Shown here one piece after another: positions 41,936-51,640 of a stretch of 64,000 bases of DNA (positions are counted from its first letter, which is position 1; each line of letters begins with the position of its first letter). The DNA comes from Flavobacterium sp. FEMGT703F (lineage in GTDB: Bacteria; Bacteroidota; Bacteroidia; Flavobacteriales; Flavobacteriaceae): positions 333,591 through 397,590 of the forward strand of contig PGCN01000007.1 of assembly GCA_002786385.1 (NCBI GenBank). The letters run 5' to 3'. The notes under the pieces are model-generated. The model was not told the DNA's origin. It saw only the letters and a program-made list of their open reading frames with translations, and did not search any database. A program made the translations under genes and the position numbers.

Positions 41936-42805
41936 TTACATAACATAAAACGATTTTGGTTTTTCTTGAATGGGTAAATCTTTATCGCCTATCAACTCTT
42001 TAATATTAATTTCTATTGTTATAGCTAAATTTGTCATTGGTATGTCGGTAGTAACATTTTCGAATGGATCTTGTAATATGATCGCAGTTCTTTCAATAGC
42101 AATAAATATAATTGGTATTAAAGCGGTCAAAAATATTTCTAGTATGACATATTTATCATCTAATCCAAATGGTAAAAGCGTTGCAAAAACATAAATTAAA
42201 AAATGCACCAATAAGCTGTAAGATTTTGGGAAAACAGTATTTTTAATACGTTCACACTTTCCCATAGCATCACAAAGTCTGCTGAGAGTATTGTCGATTT
42301 GCACTTGTTTTAAATCGCCAATATCTAATTTAGATAGTGCTTCACTATGTTGATTTATAATTGTATTTGGAATGTTATTTTTGGACAATTTATGCTCTTT
42401 CACATAGTCGTATACTTTTTTTGAATATGCTAATTTTCGCAACGTTTCTCCCAAAACATGACACCAAATTATTTGACGATAAGCAAACTCTTCTACAATT
42501 TTTGTGTCAGATTGCGGCAAAAATTGCTTTATTTGGCGTATTAAAGTTCTTGAATCGTTTACAATTGTACCCCAAATTATTCTTGCTTCCCACCATCTTT
42601 CATAGGCTTGTGCTGTTCTAAAAGCCAATAACAACGACAAAGCAGTTCCAATAATAGCGCTTACTCCAATGGGTATATCGATTTTTGAGAGAAAACCATA
42701 TTGATCAGCAATACCCACTACAACAGCATAAATTAATATCGCACTGATGTCAAATCGAATTTGTTTTAAAAATGTGAAAACTGATATTTTTTTGTTTAAT
42801 AGCAT
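41936..42805 (-). CDS. Bestrophin-like membrane protein
   Basis: The protein is 289 residues with four spans. It has the bestrophin/UPF0187 signature: VSAIIGTALSLLLAFRTAQA, YERWWEARIIWGTIVNDSRT, and the C-terminal EILDPFENVTTDIPMTNLAI-like segment (IILQDPFENVTTDIPM). Bacterial relatives form anion or cation channels. It may balance charge during metal efflux. It follows the HMA gene in the Czc module. Confidence 0.85.
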   Translation of the reverse strand: MLLNKKISVFTFLKQIRFDISAILIYAVVVGIADQYGFLSKIDIPIGVSAIIGTALSLLLAFRTAQAYERWWEARIIWGTIVNDSRTLIRQIKQFLPQSDTKIVEEFAYRQIIWCHVLGETLRKLAYSKKVYDYVKEHKLSKNNIPNTIINQHSEALSKLDIGDLKQVQIDNTLSRLCDAMGKCERIKNTVFPKSYSLLVHFLIYVFATLLPFGLDDKYVILEIFLTALIPIIFIAIERTAIILQDPFENVTTDIPMTNLAITIEINIKELIGDKDLPIQEKPKSFYVM

Positions 42806-42881
42806 GTAATCTAATTTTTGATTTTTTTTACTAAATTATATCTCTTAAATTATTATGTGAAAGGATATAAGTTATGTAAGT

Positions 42882-43238
42882 CTATATTTTACAACAACCA
42901 TCTAAAGAAGCTATTCCTTCGCTTGTTGCTTTCACATCGTCAGCATCATATCCTAATTTAGCAATACCTTCCTTAATAACCTGTAAAGTCGTCTTTTTTG
43001 TATTGTAATACACCGTGAAAGTCATTGCCCTATCGTCGAGTTCGTACATTTTTACACCCTTGATTTTAAGCATTTCTGTTTTGAATTTTAAACCACACGT
43101 TTCACATTCTTTACAATGGTCGCAATGAAAGAAAGTTTTTATGACTGCTTTTTGAGTAGTTTTTTGTGCTGAAACTAGATTTGTTGAAAAAAATACTATT
43201 GCTAAAAAAGCGATTGATTTTAAAATTGAATTTTTCAT
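42882..43238 (-). CDS. Secreted HMA-like metal-binding protein
   Basis: The protein is 118 residues with a signal peptide (AFLAIVFFSTNLVSAQ). An HMA fold carries FHCDHCKECETCGLKFKTEM, four Cys in place of the usual two (39, 42, 45, 48), and the C-terminus ends DGCCKI. The extra cysteines suggest a site other than simple Cu(I). It is the third gene of the Czc module, 25 bases after czcB. Confidence 0.82.
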   Translation of the reverse strand: MKNSILKSIAFLAIVFFSTNLVSAQKTTQKAVIKTFFHCDHCKECETCGLKFKTEMLKIKGVKMYELDDRAMTFTVYYNTKKTTLQVIKEGIAKLGYDADDVKATSEGIASLDGCCKI

Positions 43239-43263
43239 GTTATTTATTTTAAATTATTATTTA

Positions 43264-44505
43264 TTAATGTTCGTGTTCGCCACCACCTTTTGATGTTGCT
43301 AATAAATAGAAAGCACCTTTGATTACAATTTTTGCATTGGCTTGAATTTCCTCAACCAGTTTGACTTCGGTATATCCTAAATCGGTTGTTCCGGGCATTA
43401 CTTCGATGGCTTTGAAGTGCACTTCATTGTGGCCTTCTTTTTCTCCTTCTGTGTGTGCTTCTCCTTCCTTATGCTTGTGTTCTTTCTTCTTTACTTTTGG
43501 TTCTTCTTCCTGATGTTCTTCCTGAACGTAAATATAATATTTGTCGCCATTTCTAACAATAGCATCTTTTGGCAAAGCTTGAACTGTTTGATTAGTAATG
43601 TTGATATTAGCCGCTACATACATTCCGGAAATTAAATCTTTAGCATCGCTTGGATTGATTTTGGCGTGAACTGCAACGGTTTTACTTTCGTTAGAAAATG
43701 ATTTATTGATACCGAATATTTTTCCTTTTATTGATTTATTGGATTGATTGGTCAATACAAAATCGACTTCTTGACCAACGGAAATTTTACCTAAATCTTT
43801 TTCAAACACATTCAAATCTAAGTGCATTTGGCTGTTATCGACTACTTCAAAAAGAGTAACTCCGGTTTCTGCAAACGCTCCTTTGGTGATGCTAATTTTA
43901 CCCACATAACCACTTATCGGCGAAACAATCGGAATTAAAGAAGTGCTGCCTTTTAAACTAACATTCAACGCTTGTAGTTTATTTTTTGCTGCTTGTGCTT
44001 TTGCTTTTTCAACTGCTAATTTTGACTTAACTTCTTGAAACGTTTTACGAGGATTTACATTTTCATCGCTCAATGTTTTTTGGCGGTTGTATTCTAATTG
44101 TAGGTATTCAATGTTTGCAATAGCCGAATTGTAATCTTCTTGCATTTCGGTTACTTCAAGGTTTTGGATGGTTGCTAATGTTTTCCCTTTTACCACATAA
44201 GTGCCTTCTAACACATAAATATCTTTTACGACACCACCAATTAAGGTTGATATATTTGCCATATTCTGAGGTGGAACAGCAGTATATCCGTTTGCTTTGA
44301 TTACCGTATTGAGGTTTTTCATTACGATAGTTCCTGTTTCTATACCAATGGTTTTGAATTGCGCTTCTGTTAGTGCTACTTCGGTTTCCGATTTTTCTTC
44401 TTCGTGTGTTTCTTCGGTTTTCTTTTCGCCGCAAGAAGTAAAAAGTATTAAGACAAGAGTATTAAGTATTAAGAAAAACTTCGATTTTGATTTTATATTT
44501 TTCAT
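43264..44505 (-). CDS. czcB: CzcB-like RND adaptor
   Basis: The protein is 413 residues, a lipoprotein (LILFTSCGEKK, Cys25). The HlyD body has IGGVVKDIYVLEGTYVVKGK, a helical hairpin (YNSAIANIEYLQLEYNRQKT) and SPISGYVGKISITKGAFAET. Near residue 345 there is a Lys/His/Glu-rich loop (KKKEHKHKEGEAHTEG) and the C-terminus ends GGGEHEH, both suited to Zn(II), Co(II) or Cd(II). It pairs with the CzcA-TolC fusion 11 bases upstream. Confidence 0.88.
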   Translation of the reverse strand: MKNIKSKSKFFLILNTLVLILFTSCGEKKTEETHEEEKSETEVALTEAQFKTIGIETGTIVMKNLNTVIKANGYTAVPPQNMANISTLIGGVVKDIYVLEGTYVVKGKTLATIQNLEVTEMQEDYNSAIANIEYLQLEYNRQKTLSDENVNPRKTFQEVKSKLAVEKAKAQAAKNKLQALNVSLKGSTSLIPIVSPISGYVGKISITKGAFAETGVTLFEVVDNSQMHLDLNVFEKDLGKISVGQEVDFVLTNQSNKSIKGKIFGINKSFSNESKTVAVHAKINPSDAKDLISGMYVAANINITNQTVQALPKDAIVRNGDKYYIYVQEEHQEEEPKVKKKEHKHKEGEAHTEGEKEGHNEVHFKAIEVMPGTTDLGYTEVKLVEEIQANAKIVIKGAFYLLATSKGGGEHEH

Positions 44506-44516
44506 ATTATTGAATA

Positions 44517-47500
44517 TTAATTATTGTTGAAAGATGGAAATTGCAATTGAATAGCACTTTGATTATAGGTATTAACAGCTTCTGCGTTTTGCTTTTTAAT
44601 ATCAATGGCTTGGTTTAAAAAACTGATGTAAGTCCAATAACTCATATCGCCATTGGCGTAGCTCTTTTGTGCCGTTGTAATAATTTGGTCTGCATATTGC
44701 AATCCTTCGTTTTGGTAATACGCCACTGCTTTTTTCTGCTTTTCAAACTCGTTTTGTAGTTCCTCTTTTTGTAGTTTTAAAGTCAGTTTGCTTTTATCCA
44801 ATTCTAATTGCGATTGCGAAATACTTATCTGCGAAGCTTTCGCTTTAGCGGTATTTGCTCCACCAAATAAAGGAATTTGTACACCAGCAGTAAATCCTTG
44901 AAAATACGATTTTGTTTCAATGGTTTGCCCGAAATAACCTAATCCTAGCCTCGGTGTACGCATTGCTTTGAATGTATTAGCTTCTTTTTGATAGACTGTA
45001 ATTTGCTGTGTGTAATAGTCGTTTACCAATCCTTCCACTTTAGCATTATTCACATCAGTTGGGTTTGCATATTTCAGTGGCGTTGTAGCATCTGGAATTA
45101 TATTTTCATCGGTTTGAATGAAGTATTGTAATTGCTTTTGATATACAACCAAATCATATTCTAATTGTGCTTTTTGGGTTTCGATTTCCTTTACTTTAGC
45201 TTTGGCACTTATGACTTCAATATTACCACTTTCGCCTGTTTGAAAACGAAGCTCTGCATTTTTTAGGAATTTGGAATAAATGTCGAACAATTCAGTATTC
45301 AGTTTTTGAATGGAAACACCGTATAAATATTGATAATACGCAAGTGTTACCGCTTTTTCGATTTCATATTCGGTTAATGCTTTTCGCTTTTCAGCCAATT
45401 TTGCTAATTCTTCTTGTAATTGTCTATTGGCTTTTGTGATTTTACCAATAGGAAAGTACTGTTGAATGGAAACATTATGGTCGTAATCAACATTGTTGAA
45501 TTGTCCGCCTTGGTATTGTACTTGCAAAGGATCTACTTGAAATGCAGTTTTTTTGAGGACGGTTTGTTTTTCAATTTCCTTGTCGGCAATTTTTAAATCG
45601 ATGTTATTTGCTTTTGCTTTTTCAATGGCTTTTTCTAGCGTTATGGTTTGGCTATTTTGAGCAAATGAAAAGCTACTTATTAATAAAACTATTAGTGTTA
45701 CAATTGGATTTGACATTTTTTTTCTTCTTTTAATTCCCTTTTCAAAGAGTAAATACAAAATTGGTAAAACGATTAAGGTTAGTAATGTAGCCGAAACCAA
45801 TCCGCCAATTACTACAGTTGCTAATGGTTTTTGAACTTCGGCTCCGCCACTTGTTGACAATGCCATTGGTAAAAACCCAAGTGAAGCTACCGCAGCAGTC
45901 ATTAATACTGGTCGCAATCTTGTTTTTGTTCCGATTAAGACACGTTGCATTGGGTCGGTTATTCCTTCCGTTTTAAGTTGGTTAAAATAAGATATTAGCA
46001 CAATTCCGTTTAAAACAGCAATTCCGAATAAAGCAATAAAACCAATTCCTGCGGAAATACTGAACGGCATTCCGCGTAACCATAGAGCAAAAACACCACC
46101 AATTGCTGATAATGGAATGGCTGTGAAAATCAGTAATGATTGCTTCATACTGTTGAAGGTAAAAAACAATAAAACCAAAATAAGTCCTAAAGCAATTGGT
46201 AAAGCTACCGAAAGGCGTTTATTGGCTTCCACTAGATTTTCAAATTGTCCACCATACGTAACATAATATCCTGCTGGAAGTTTGAAATTGGTGTCTAACT
46301 TTTGTTGAATTTCCTCAACAACACTTTTTATATCACGACCACGAACATTTAGACCAACTGTAATTCTTCGCTTTCCATCTTGACGAGATACTTGTACAGG
46401 CCCTTGTTCGTAACTGATGGTTGCTACTTGGGAAAGGGGTACTTGTTGACCGTTTGGCAATGGAATAAATAAATTACTCACATCGGTTATATCACTTCTA
46501 TTAGCCTCATTCATACGAACCACTACATCAAATCGTTTGCTCTCTTCATAGATTTTACCGGCGCTTTCTCCGGCAAATGAGGAACGAATTATTTGATTGA
46601 TATCGACAATATTCAAACCGTATAAGGCTATTTTATTGTAATCGTATTTGACTGTGATTTGCGGCAGACCTACAACTTTATCAGCTTTTAAGTCACCAAC
46701 ACCTTCAATTTTACTAACTTTTGAAATCAATTCTTTGGCTTTTGTATCTAAAATCTCTAAATCATCACCAAAAATCTTAATGGCTATATCGCTTCGGCTT
46801 CCTGTCATTAACTCGTTAAAGCGCATTTGAATAGGCTGTGATATTTCGATATTCGCTCCTGGAATAACTTCCATTTCTTCTTTCATCAAATTGGCTAAAT
46901 CTTCCCAATTATCGGCAGAAGTCCATTCGCTTTTGTCTTTCAGTACAATAATAAAATCGCCACTCTCAATTGGCATTGGATCGGTTGGAATTTCTCCACT
47001 TCCGATTTTTGTTACAATGGTTTTTATTTCAGGGAATTTTGCTTTTAGGATTTTCTCATATTTAGTAGTTGTTTCTACCATTTGTGTTAATGAGCTTCCG
47101 GTCATAATGGTAACATTAATGGCTAAATCACCTTCTTCAATGGTTGGAATAAATTCGCCTCCCATATTTTGAAAAGTTATAAGTGCCAAAGCAAACAACC
47201 CTAATGAAATAGCCAAAACTGTTTTTTTTAATCGTAATGCTTTTTCTAAAAATGGTGCATATATTTTCTCGAACCATGCCATCATTCTATCGCTAAAGTT
47301 TGGCTTATGCTCTGTGTTCTTGGATAAAAACATTGCACTCATCATTGGAACATACGTCAGTGATAAAACAAAAGCTGCGATTACTGCAAAGCCTACCGTC
47401 ATTGCCATAGGTTTGAACATTTTACCTTCAGTACCAACTAATGCTAAAATTGGTAGGTATACAATTAAGATTATGATTTCTCCAAAAGCTGCACTGTTAC

Positions 47501-48833
47501 GGATTTTAGAAGCTGATTTATATACTTCACTGTCCATTTCAGTTTGGGTTAAATTATTTTGTCGTTTGAGTTTTTGCAAATGGTGCATTGTGGCTTCAAC
47601 AATGATTACAGCACCATCGACAATAATTCCGAAGTCGATTGCTCCTAAACTCATTAAGTTACCACTTACGCCAAAATAATTCATTAGAATTACCGCAAAA
47701 AGCATAGATAATGGAATTACAGAAGCAACTATTAAACCTGCACGAAGATTACCAAGAAATAAAATCAAGACAAAAATTACTATTAATGCGCCTTCGAGTA
47801 GGTTTTTAGTAACTGTTCCGATTGCATTATCAACTAATTTTCCTCTATCAATAAAAGCTTCAGCAACAACACCTTCGGGAAGTGTTTTATTGATTTGCTC
47901 CATTTTCTCTTTTACTCTTTCGTTTACCGCTTTTGAATTTTCACCTTTTAGCATCAATGCCATACCACAAACGATTTCCCCTTTACCATCTTTTGTGGAA
48001 GCTCCATAACGCAATGCAATGCCTTCTCTAACGGTTGCCACATCCCTGACTAAAACCGGTGCCCCGTTTCTGTTTTTAATGACAACTTTTTCTAAATCTT
48101 TATTTCCTGTTGCCATACCGACACCGCGGATGAAATAGGCATATTGGTCTTTTTCGATGTAAGCTCCTCCTGTATTTTGATTGTTTTTTTCGAGTGCTTC
48201 AAAAATTTCAGTAATGGTTACTCCAAGACTGTTAAGCGTATTTGGGTTTACTGCGATTTCATATTGTTTCAATTTCCCACCCCAAGTACTCACTTCGGCA
48301 ACGCCTTCAACACCTTGAAGCTGAGGAACAATAATCCAATCCTGAATGGTTCTTAACTTGATGGCGTCGTATTTATCTTCATACCCTTTTTTGGCAAAGA
48401 CATCGTATTGGTAAATTTCCCCAAGACCTGTTGAAATTGGACCTAACTCTGGTGTACCTGCATAAGCTGGTATATTTTCTTCGGCTTGCTTTAAACGTTG
48501 GAAAATTTGCTCTCTTGCCCAATAGATATCGACATCATCTTTGAAAACAACTGTAACTACCGAAAGTCCGAAACGAGAGATACTACGAAGTTCAATTACT
48601 TTGGGGATTGTTTTTACGGATTGTTCTAAAGGATACGTGATTAATTGTTCTACTTCCTGACTGGCAAGAGTTGGAGCAGTAGTAATGATTTGCACTTGGT
48701 TATTGGTTACATCAGGTAACGCATCAAGCGGTAATTGTTTTATAGAGTAGCTACCAAAAGCTATTAGAACCAAAGTAAATAAAAGTATTATAAACTTGTT
48801 CTTTATACTGAACTGTATGATTTTGTCTAACAT
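44517..48833 (-). CDS. czcA: CzcA RND pump fused to TolC-family channel
   Basis: The protein is 1438 residues. Residues 1-1035 form a complete HME-RND pump with two halves: SRFGLSVVTVVFKDDVDIYW, DFGIIVDGAVIIVEATMHHL (proton relay), GDLAINVTIMTGSSLTQMVE and FGIAVLNGIVLISYFNQLK. From residue 1040, MSNPIVTLIVLLISSFSFAQ, a perfect signal peptide, begins a TolC domain (about 398 residues, LEKAIEKAKANNIDLKIADK). So pump and outer-membrane factor are joined in frame. The internal ATG at 45716 could start the TolC part alone, or the fusion could be cleaved by signal peptidase. Substrates Zn, Co and Cd are inferred from neighbours. Confidence 0.9.
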   Translation of the reverse strand: MLDKIIQFSIKNKFIILLFTLVLIAFGSYSIKQLPLDALPDVTNNQVQIITTAPTLASQEVEQLITYPLEQSVKTIPKVIELRSISRFGLSVVTVVFKDDVDIYWAREQIFQRLKQAEENIPAYAGTPELGPISTGLGEIYQYDVFAKKGYEDKYDAIKLRTIQDWIIVPQLQGVEGVAEVSTWGGKLKQYEIAVNPNTLNSLGVTITEIFEALEKNNQNTGGAYIEKDQYAYFIRGVGMATGNKDLEKVVIKNRNGAPVLVRDVATVREGIALRYGASTKDGKGEIVCGMALMLKGENSKAVNERVKEKMEQINKTLPEGVVAEAFIDRGKLVDNAIGTVTKNLLEGALIVIFVLILFLGNLRAGLIVASVIPLSMLFAVILMNYFGVSGNLMSLGAIDFGIIVDGAVIIVEATMHHLQKLKRQNNLTQTEMDSEVYKSASKIRNSAAFGEIIILIVYLPILALVGTEGKMFKPMAMTVGFAVIAAFVLSLTYVPMMSAMFLSKNTEHKPNFSDRMMAWFEKIYAPFLEKALRLKKTVLAISLGLFALALITFQNMGGEFIPTIEEGDLAINVTIMTGSSLTQMVETTTKYEKILKAKFPEIKTIVTKIGSGEIPTDPMPIESGDFIIVLKDKSEWTSADNWEDLANLMKEEMEVIPGANIEISQPIQMRFNELMTGSRSDIAIKIFGDDLEILDTKAKELISKVSKIEGVGDLKADKVVGLPQITVKYDYNKIALYGLNIVDINQIIRSSFAGESAGKIYEESKRFDVVVRMNEANRSDITDVSNLFIPLPNGQQVPLSQVATISYEQGPVQVSRQDGKRRITVGLNVRGRDIKSVVEEIQQKLDTNFKLPAGYYVTYGGQFENLVEANKRLSVALPIALGLILVLLFFTFNSMKQSLLIFTAIPLSAIGGVFALWLRGMPFSISAGIGFIALFGIAVLNGIVLISYFNQLKTEGITDPMQRVLIGTKTRLRPVLMTAAVASLGFLPMALSTSGGAEVQKPLATVVIGGLVSATLLTLIVLPILYLLFEKGIKRRKKMSNPIVTLIVLLISSFSFAQNSQTITLEKAIEKAKANNIDLKIADKEIEKQTVLKKTAFQVDPLQVQYQGGQFNNVDYDHNVSIQQYFPIGKITKANRQLQEELAKLAEKRKALTEYEIEKAVTLAYYQYLYGVSIQKLNTELFDIYSKFLKNAELRFQTGESGNIEVISAKAKVKEIETQKAQLEYDLVVYQKQLQYFIQTDENIIPDATTPLKYANPTDVNNAKVEGLVNDYYTQQITVYQKEANTFKAMRTPRLGLGYFGQTIETKSYFQGFTAGVQIPLFGGANTAKAKASQISISQSQLELDKSKLTLKLQKEELQNEFEKQKKAVAYYQNEGLQYADQIITTAQKSYANGDMSYWTYISFLNQAIDIKKQNAEAVNTYNQSAIQLQFPSFNNN

Positions 48834-48940
48834 TGAAAATATTATAATGAATTAGAAAATTAGCAAAACTGCTTTTGCTATTATTTGTGAAAAGGTCACA
48901 ACTTTCTAACCCGAATCCCGAAGTTTCGGGACGGGCATCA

Positions 48941-49273
48941 TTATGCTATCTGAGGTGGTTGCCAAATACTTCCGTAGAAATTGGAAGTGAATTTAGAAGT
49001 GTACGAAGGTAACTGTGTTTTAATATTTTTGGAAACTACTGCAAAATTTACAGTTAAAATCTTAAAATAACTTACTATTTGAGAGCCACAACAATTACAA
49101 CTGCAAAAAGGAGAACATAAATCCTTTTCTTTATCGTGGTTATGGGATTTTTCATTGTGATTAGATGAAACCTCTGCAGCTTTGTGTGCTGCACTACTTA
49201 CTTCCATATCTGCACAAGGCAAACAAGATAGTGCCACTAGATAGATTGATAATATGTAGTTTAAGAGTTTCAC
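48941..49273 (-). CDS. DUF6660 family small secreted protein
   Basis: The protein is 110 residues with a signal peptide ending near LSCLPCAD. It contains a His/Cys-rich segment NHNEKSHNHDKEKDLCSPFC, then SCNCCGSQ, probably a metal-binding site. The family (DUF6660) is known from Bacteroidetes metal-resistance loci. It is the first gene of the Czc module, 107 bases before czcA. Confidence 0.8.
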   Translation of the reverse strand: MKLLNYILSIYLVALSCLPCADMEVSSAAHKAAEVSSNHNEKSHNHDKEKDLCSPFCSCNCCGSQIVSYFKILTVNFAVVSKNIKTQLPSYTSKFTSNFYGSIWQPPQIA

Positions 49274-49450
49274 GAGTGTAAAAATAGTTAATTTTTATTA
49301 AGTACTATAAAAATTGTATTCGTTTGTCAAACTTATTTCTTTTGATATTTTTTTTCAAGATTTTTAAACTTCTTTGGTTACTTATCACTGCATAAAGGAT
49401 TAATCAACTTTAAAAATCGGTATGTTGCACGCATTCAAAGAAAAGATAGA

Positions 49451-50107
49451 TTAACGTTTGTCTTTTGAGGTTGTTGGAAAACTGATGAGGTTGAACATGT
49501 TTCTCATTCGGGAGCGTAGCCGGTTGCCATAATGTTTTTCAATTTCTGAGGCAGATAGATTGGTTGTTAAATGCGTGATGGATTTGTTATATATAAATTC
49601 CTCATAACGACTTATAAGTATTTCGGCCATCACGTTACATTCATTTCCAAAGTGCTTGATTTGTTGTTCGGCGCCTAAGTCGTCGAAGCAATAACCTGAT
49701 AATCGGGATTGGTTGTTGTTTCTTTTTGTATAAGGTTCTAGCACTTCGTAACCGTGTTTTGCAAACTCGAATGCTATTTCTCGACAGGTTTTAATTTTAT
49801 AATCGGATACTTGAACCGCGAAAGGCCGGATAAGGTGCATGATGGATGTTTTGCCACAACCAATTGGCCCGGACAACAAAATACCTTTTGAGAGATTTAT
49901 TTGCTCGCTATTGGCCGCATGTTGGTCTTTTATCATGTAGATTAAAAGTTTGTAAATGGTTGGGGTGTCGATGTCGCTGATTTTAAATGAATGGCCGTAA
50001 AGAATTTTTCCATGGGTTTCGATAAACTCCAGGCATTTATTAAAATCGTAGATTTTGAAACCCTTCTCAATGGTGAAAGTATCGGTTATGAGTTTAGAGT
50101 GGCTCAT
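49451..50107 (-). CDS. AAA+ ATPase, DnaC/IstB-like helicase loader
   Basis: The protein is 218 residues from the ATG at 50107 (MSHSKLITDTFTIEKGFKIY), 18 residues after a longer possible start at 50161. Walker A is GPIGCGKTS, Walker B YCFDDLG, and sensor-like THLTTNLSASEIEKHYGNRL, SRMRNMFNLI follows. It resembles phage DnaC and IstB-type loaders. It overlaps the end of the replication gene 50094-51005 by 14 bases, so the pair is a replication initiator and loader. Confidence 0.8.
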   Translation of the reverse strand: MSHSKLITDTFTIEKGFKIYDFNKCLEFIETHGKILYGHSFKISDIDTPTIYKLLIYMIKDQHAANSEQINLSKGILLSGPIGCGKTSIMHLIRPFAVQVSDYKIKTCREIAFEFAKHGYEVLEPYTKRNNNQSRLSGYCFDDLGAEQQIKHFGNECNVMAEILISRYEEFIYNKSITHLTTNLSASEIEKHYGNRLRSRMRNMFNLISFPTTSKDKR

Positions 50108-51005
50108 TGTAATCTTTTTGGTTTGTAGTATGTAAATGGTTTGGTTTTGGTCCTTCGACAAGCTCAGGATGACGGTTTTTAGGATTAAACCTTTCTATAT
50201 TTAAAATCCAATGGTTACAGGATGCTCTCCAGTCTTTCATTTTGGATTTGCCTCCCACCAACCAACCTTTACTTGCGTAATAATTGAAAAATCTTTCGGC
50301 TTCCTCCGGTGCACAATTCTTTTCTTGAAAGTAGTTTTTGACCTCTTCGATGTCGGGCGGTCCCTCGTCCCTCGTCCCTCGACTGCGCTCGGGATGACGC
50401 GCTCGGGATGACACGCTCTGGATGTCATCATCGGGTTTGTACCTTTTTTTTTCGCGCAACTTTTTTTTTGGTCCCTCGGCTGCGCTCGGGATGACAAAAT
50501 CATTTTTAAAATCCGGTTGAAAATTTAATTTTTCAATTTTTTTTGATTCGCTATTTATATCGTTTAAACTGTTTGTATTGTTTATATTGTTTGTATATAT
50601 ATATACCTGTTCAGTACTTGTATCATTACTAGTACAGTGCTGGTTCAGTACCGGTTCATCAACTTGTTCATTTTTTAGTTTTTTGGCTTCCTTGCGGGTG
50701 ATGGGTTTTGTATAAAAATCGAGTTCCAATATTTCCACCATGCTGCTTTTGTATGGGTTGTAAGACGGAGAGTAGATTATATAGCCGTTTTTAACCAGAT
50801 CCTTAATGCATTTGTGGTAAGTTGCTTTGGAACTTATTTTACTAATACGCATTAATTCGTCCCGGGAGATGCTGATGGGATTTACAAAACGGTTTTGATT
50901 CCATACTTGAAATATTGCAATGTAAAGACTTATGTGTGTAGGATTAAAGTCGTAATCGAGCACTACTTTTTCAAAAAAGCCGGAGAGGTGTTTTATGTAA
51001 TTCAT
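50094..51005 (-). CDS. Replication initiator-like protein with inserted palindromic repeats
   Basis: The protein is 303 residues. The N-terminus is a winged helix (FNPTHISLYIAIFQVW, ISRDELMRISKISSKATYHK). The C-terminus has DIEEVKNYFQEKNCAPEEAE, then FFNYYASKGWLVGGKSKMKD, WRASCNHWILN, as in phage replication proteins that carry a DnaD-like tail. Between them, and at the very end, the protein contains three peptide insertions (VIPSAAEGPKKK, RARHPERSRGTRDEGP, RHPELVEGPKP) which are translations of dispersed palindromic DNA repeats (ggtccctcggctgcgctcgg type). They are in frame and lie in linkers. It is probably functional, but the insertions make it unusual. Confidence 0.72.
   Translation of the reverse strand: MNYIKHLSGFFEKVVLDYDFNPTHISLYIAIFQVWNQNRFVNPISISRDELMRISKISSKATYHKCIKDLVKNGYIIYSPSYNPYKSSMVEILELDFYTKPITRKEAKKLKNEQVDEPVLNQHCTSNDTSTEQVYIYTNNINNTNSLNDINSESKKIEKLNFQPDFKNDFVIPSAAEGPKKKLREKKRYKPDDDIQSVSSRARHPERSRGTRDEGPPDIEEVKNYFQEKNCAPEEAERFFNYYASKGWLVGGKSKMKDWRASCNHWILNIERFNPKNRHPELVEGPKPNHLHTTNQKDYNEPL
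50141..50494. repeat. Three palindromic repeat elements inside a gene
   Basis: Copies of the cctcg-a-gcgctc-ggatgac type lie at 50150-50172, 50360-50415 (with internal duplication of tccctcg and of gcgctcgggatgac) and 50470-50494. Each keeps the reading frame of the replication gene. Confidence 0.75.
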
Positions 51006-51098
51006 GGTAGTAGTATTAAAATTGAATTTTTAAGAATTATGACTTTTATACAGTCACATGCTTCGCATGTTCCGTTGCATTGGTTTGATGGTTCCATA

Positions 51099-51401
51099 CT
51101 ATTTCTCGAGCATTTTTTTAATGTCTTCGTATTTGTAGAAAATGATGCCGCCGATACGTTTGTAGTTGAGTGTACCATTGATGCGTAAGTTTTGTAAAGT
51201 GCCTGGGGAGATTTTGAGCAGCTTGCGGACTTCCGCTGATTTTAACCATTGTGCCGGTTGTTCTGTTTTTCCGAGCATTTCTTGAATTTCAGACAGTAGT
51301 ACATGACTGAAGTTTAATAGGTCCTTTTTCGTGATTGGTTGATGACTTAGTAGCTCTAAATTATCAACTTCCGGAAACAATTTTCTTGGGTGTAAGTTCA
51401 T
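51099..51401 (-). CDS. Excisionase-like HTH protein
   Basis: The protein is 100 residues. Residues 48-95 form the HTH_17 fold: WLKSAEVRKLLKISPGTLQN, LRINGTLNYKRIGGIIFYKY, EDIKKMLEK. This is the form usual in excision and mobilisation regulators of Bacteroidetes elements. The N-terminal half is a predicted helix. It lies between the replication gene and RteC. Confidence 0.8.
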   Translation of the reverse strand: MNLHPRKLFPEVDNLELLSHQPITKKDLLNFSHVLLSEIQEMLGKTEQPAQWLKSAEVRKLLKISPGTLQNLRINGTLNYKRIGGIIFYKYEDIKKMLEK

Positions 51402-51456
51402 AATGAAAGTGTTTTATTTGTTATGTGACAAAACAAATTCATTTGCTAATTTTTTA

Positions 51457-51638
51457 TTCCCAAGTTGAACCCAAGTTGGGAACGATTTTAAGTCAAATTA
51501 GATTAAACACTTTGATTTTATTGGGGTTTCAGATTTATAATTTCACTCCTTTGAAATAGCTTGATTGGTAGAACAGTACAAAAAATAATCAAAACTGAAA
51601 GTAGATAGTATTTTCCCAAGTTGTTCCCAAGTTGGGAT
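51457..51638. promoter_or_regulatory. Two cccaagttg double-repeat sites
   Basis: 51457-51482 and 51613-51638 each contain cccaagttg twice at 11-12 base spacing, ending in the palindrome cccaagttggg. They lie upstream of the HTH gene. They may be operators or iterons. Confidence 0.5.
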
Positions 51639-51640
51639 AA

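Noticed and set aside
47314..47679. Plus-strand ORF of 121 residues inside czcA
   Set aside because: It is antisense to a conserved RND pump segment. No start or motif supports it.
48905..48935. tcccgaagtttcggga hairpin between czcA and the DUF6660 gene
   Set aside because: It resembles a terminator but has no T-run in either direction. Probably another copy of a dispersed palindrome.
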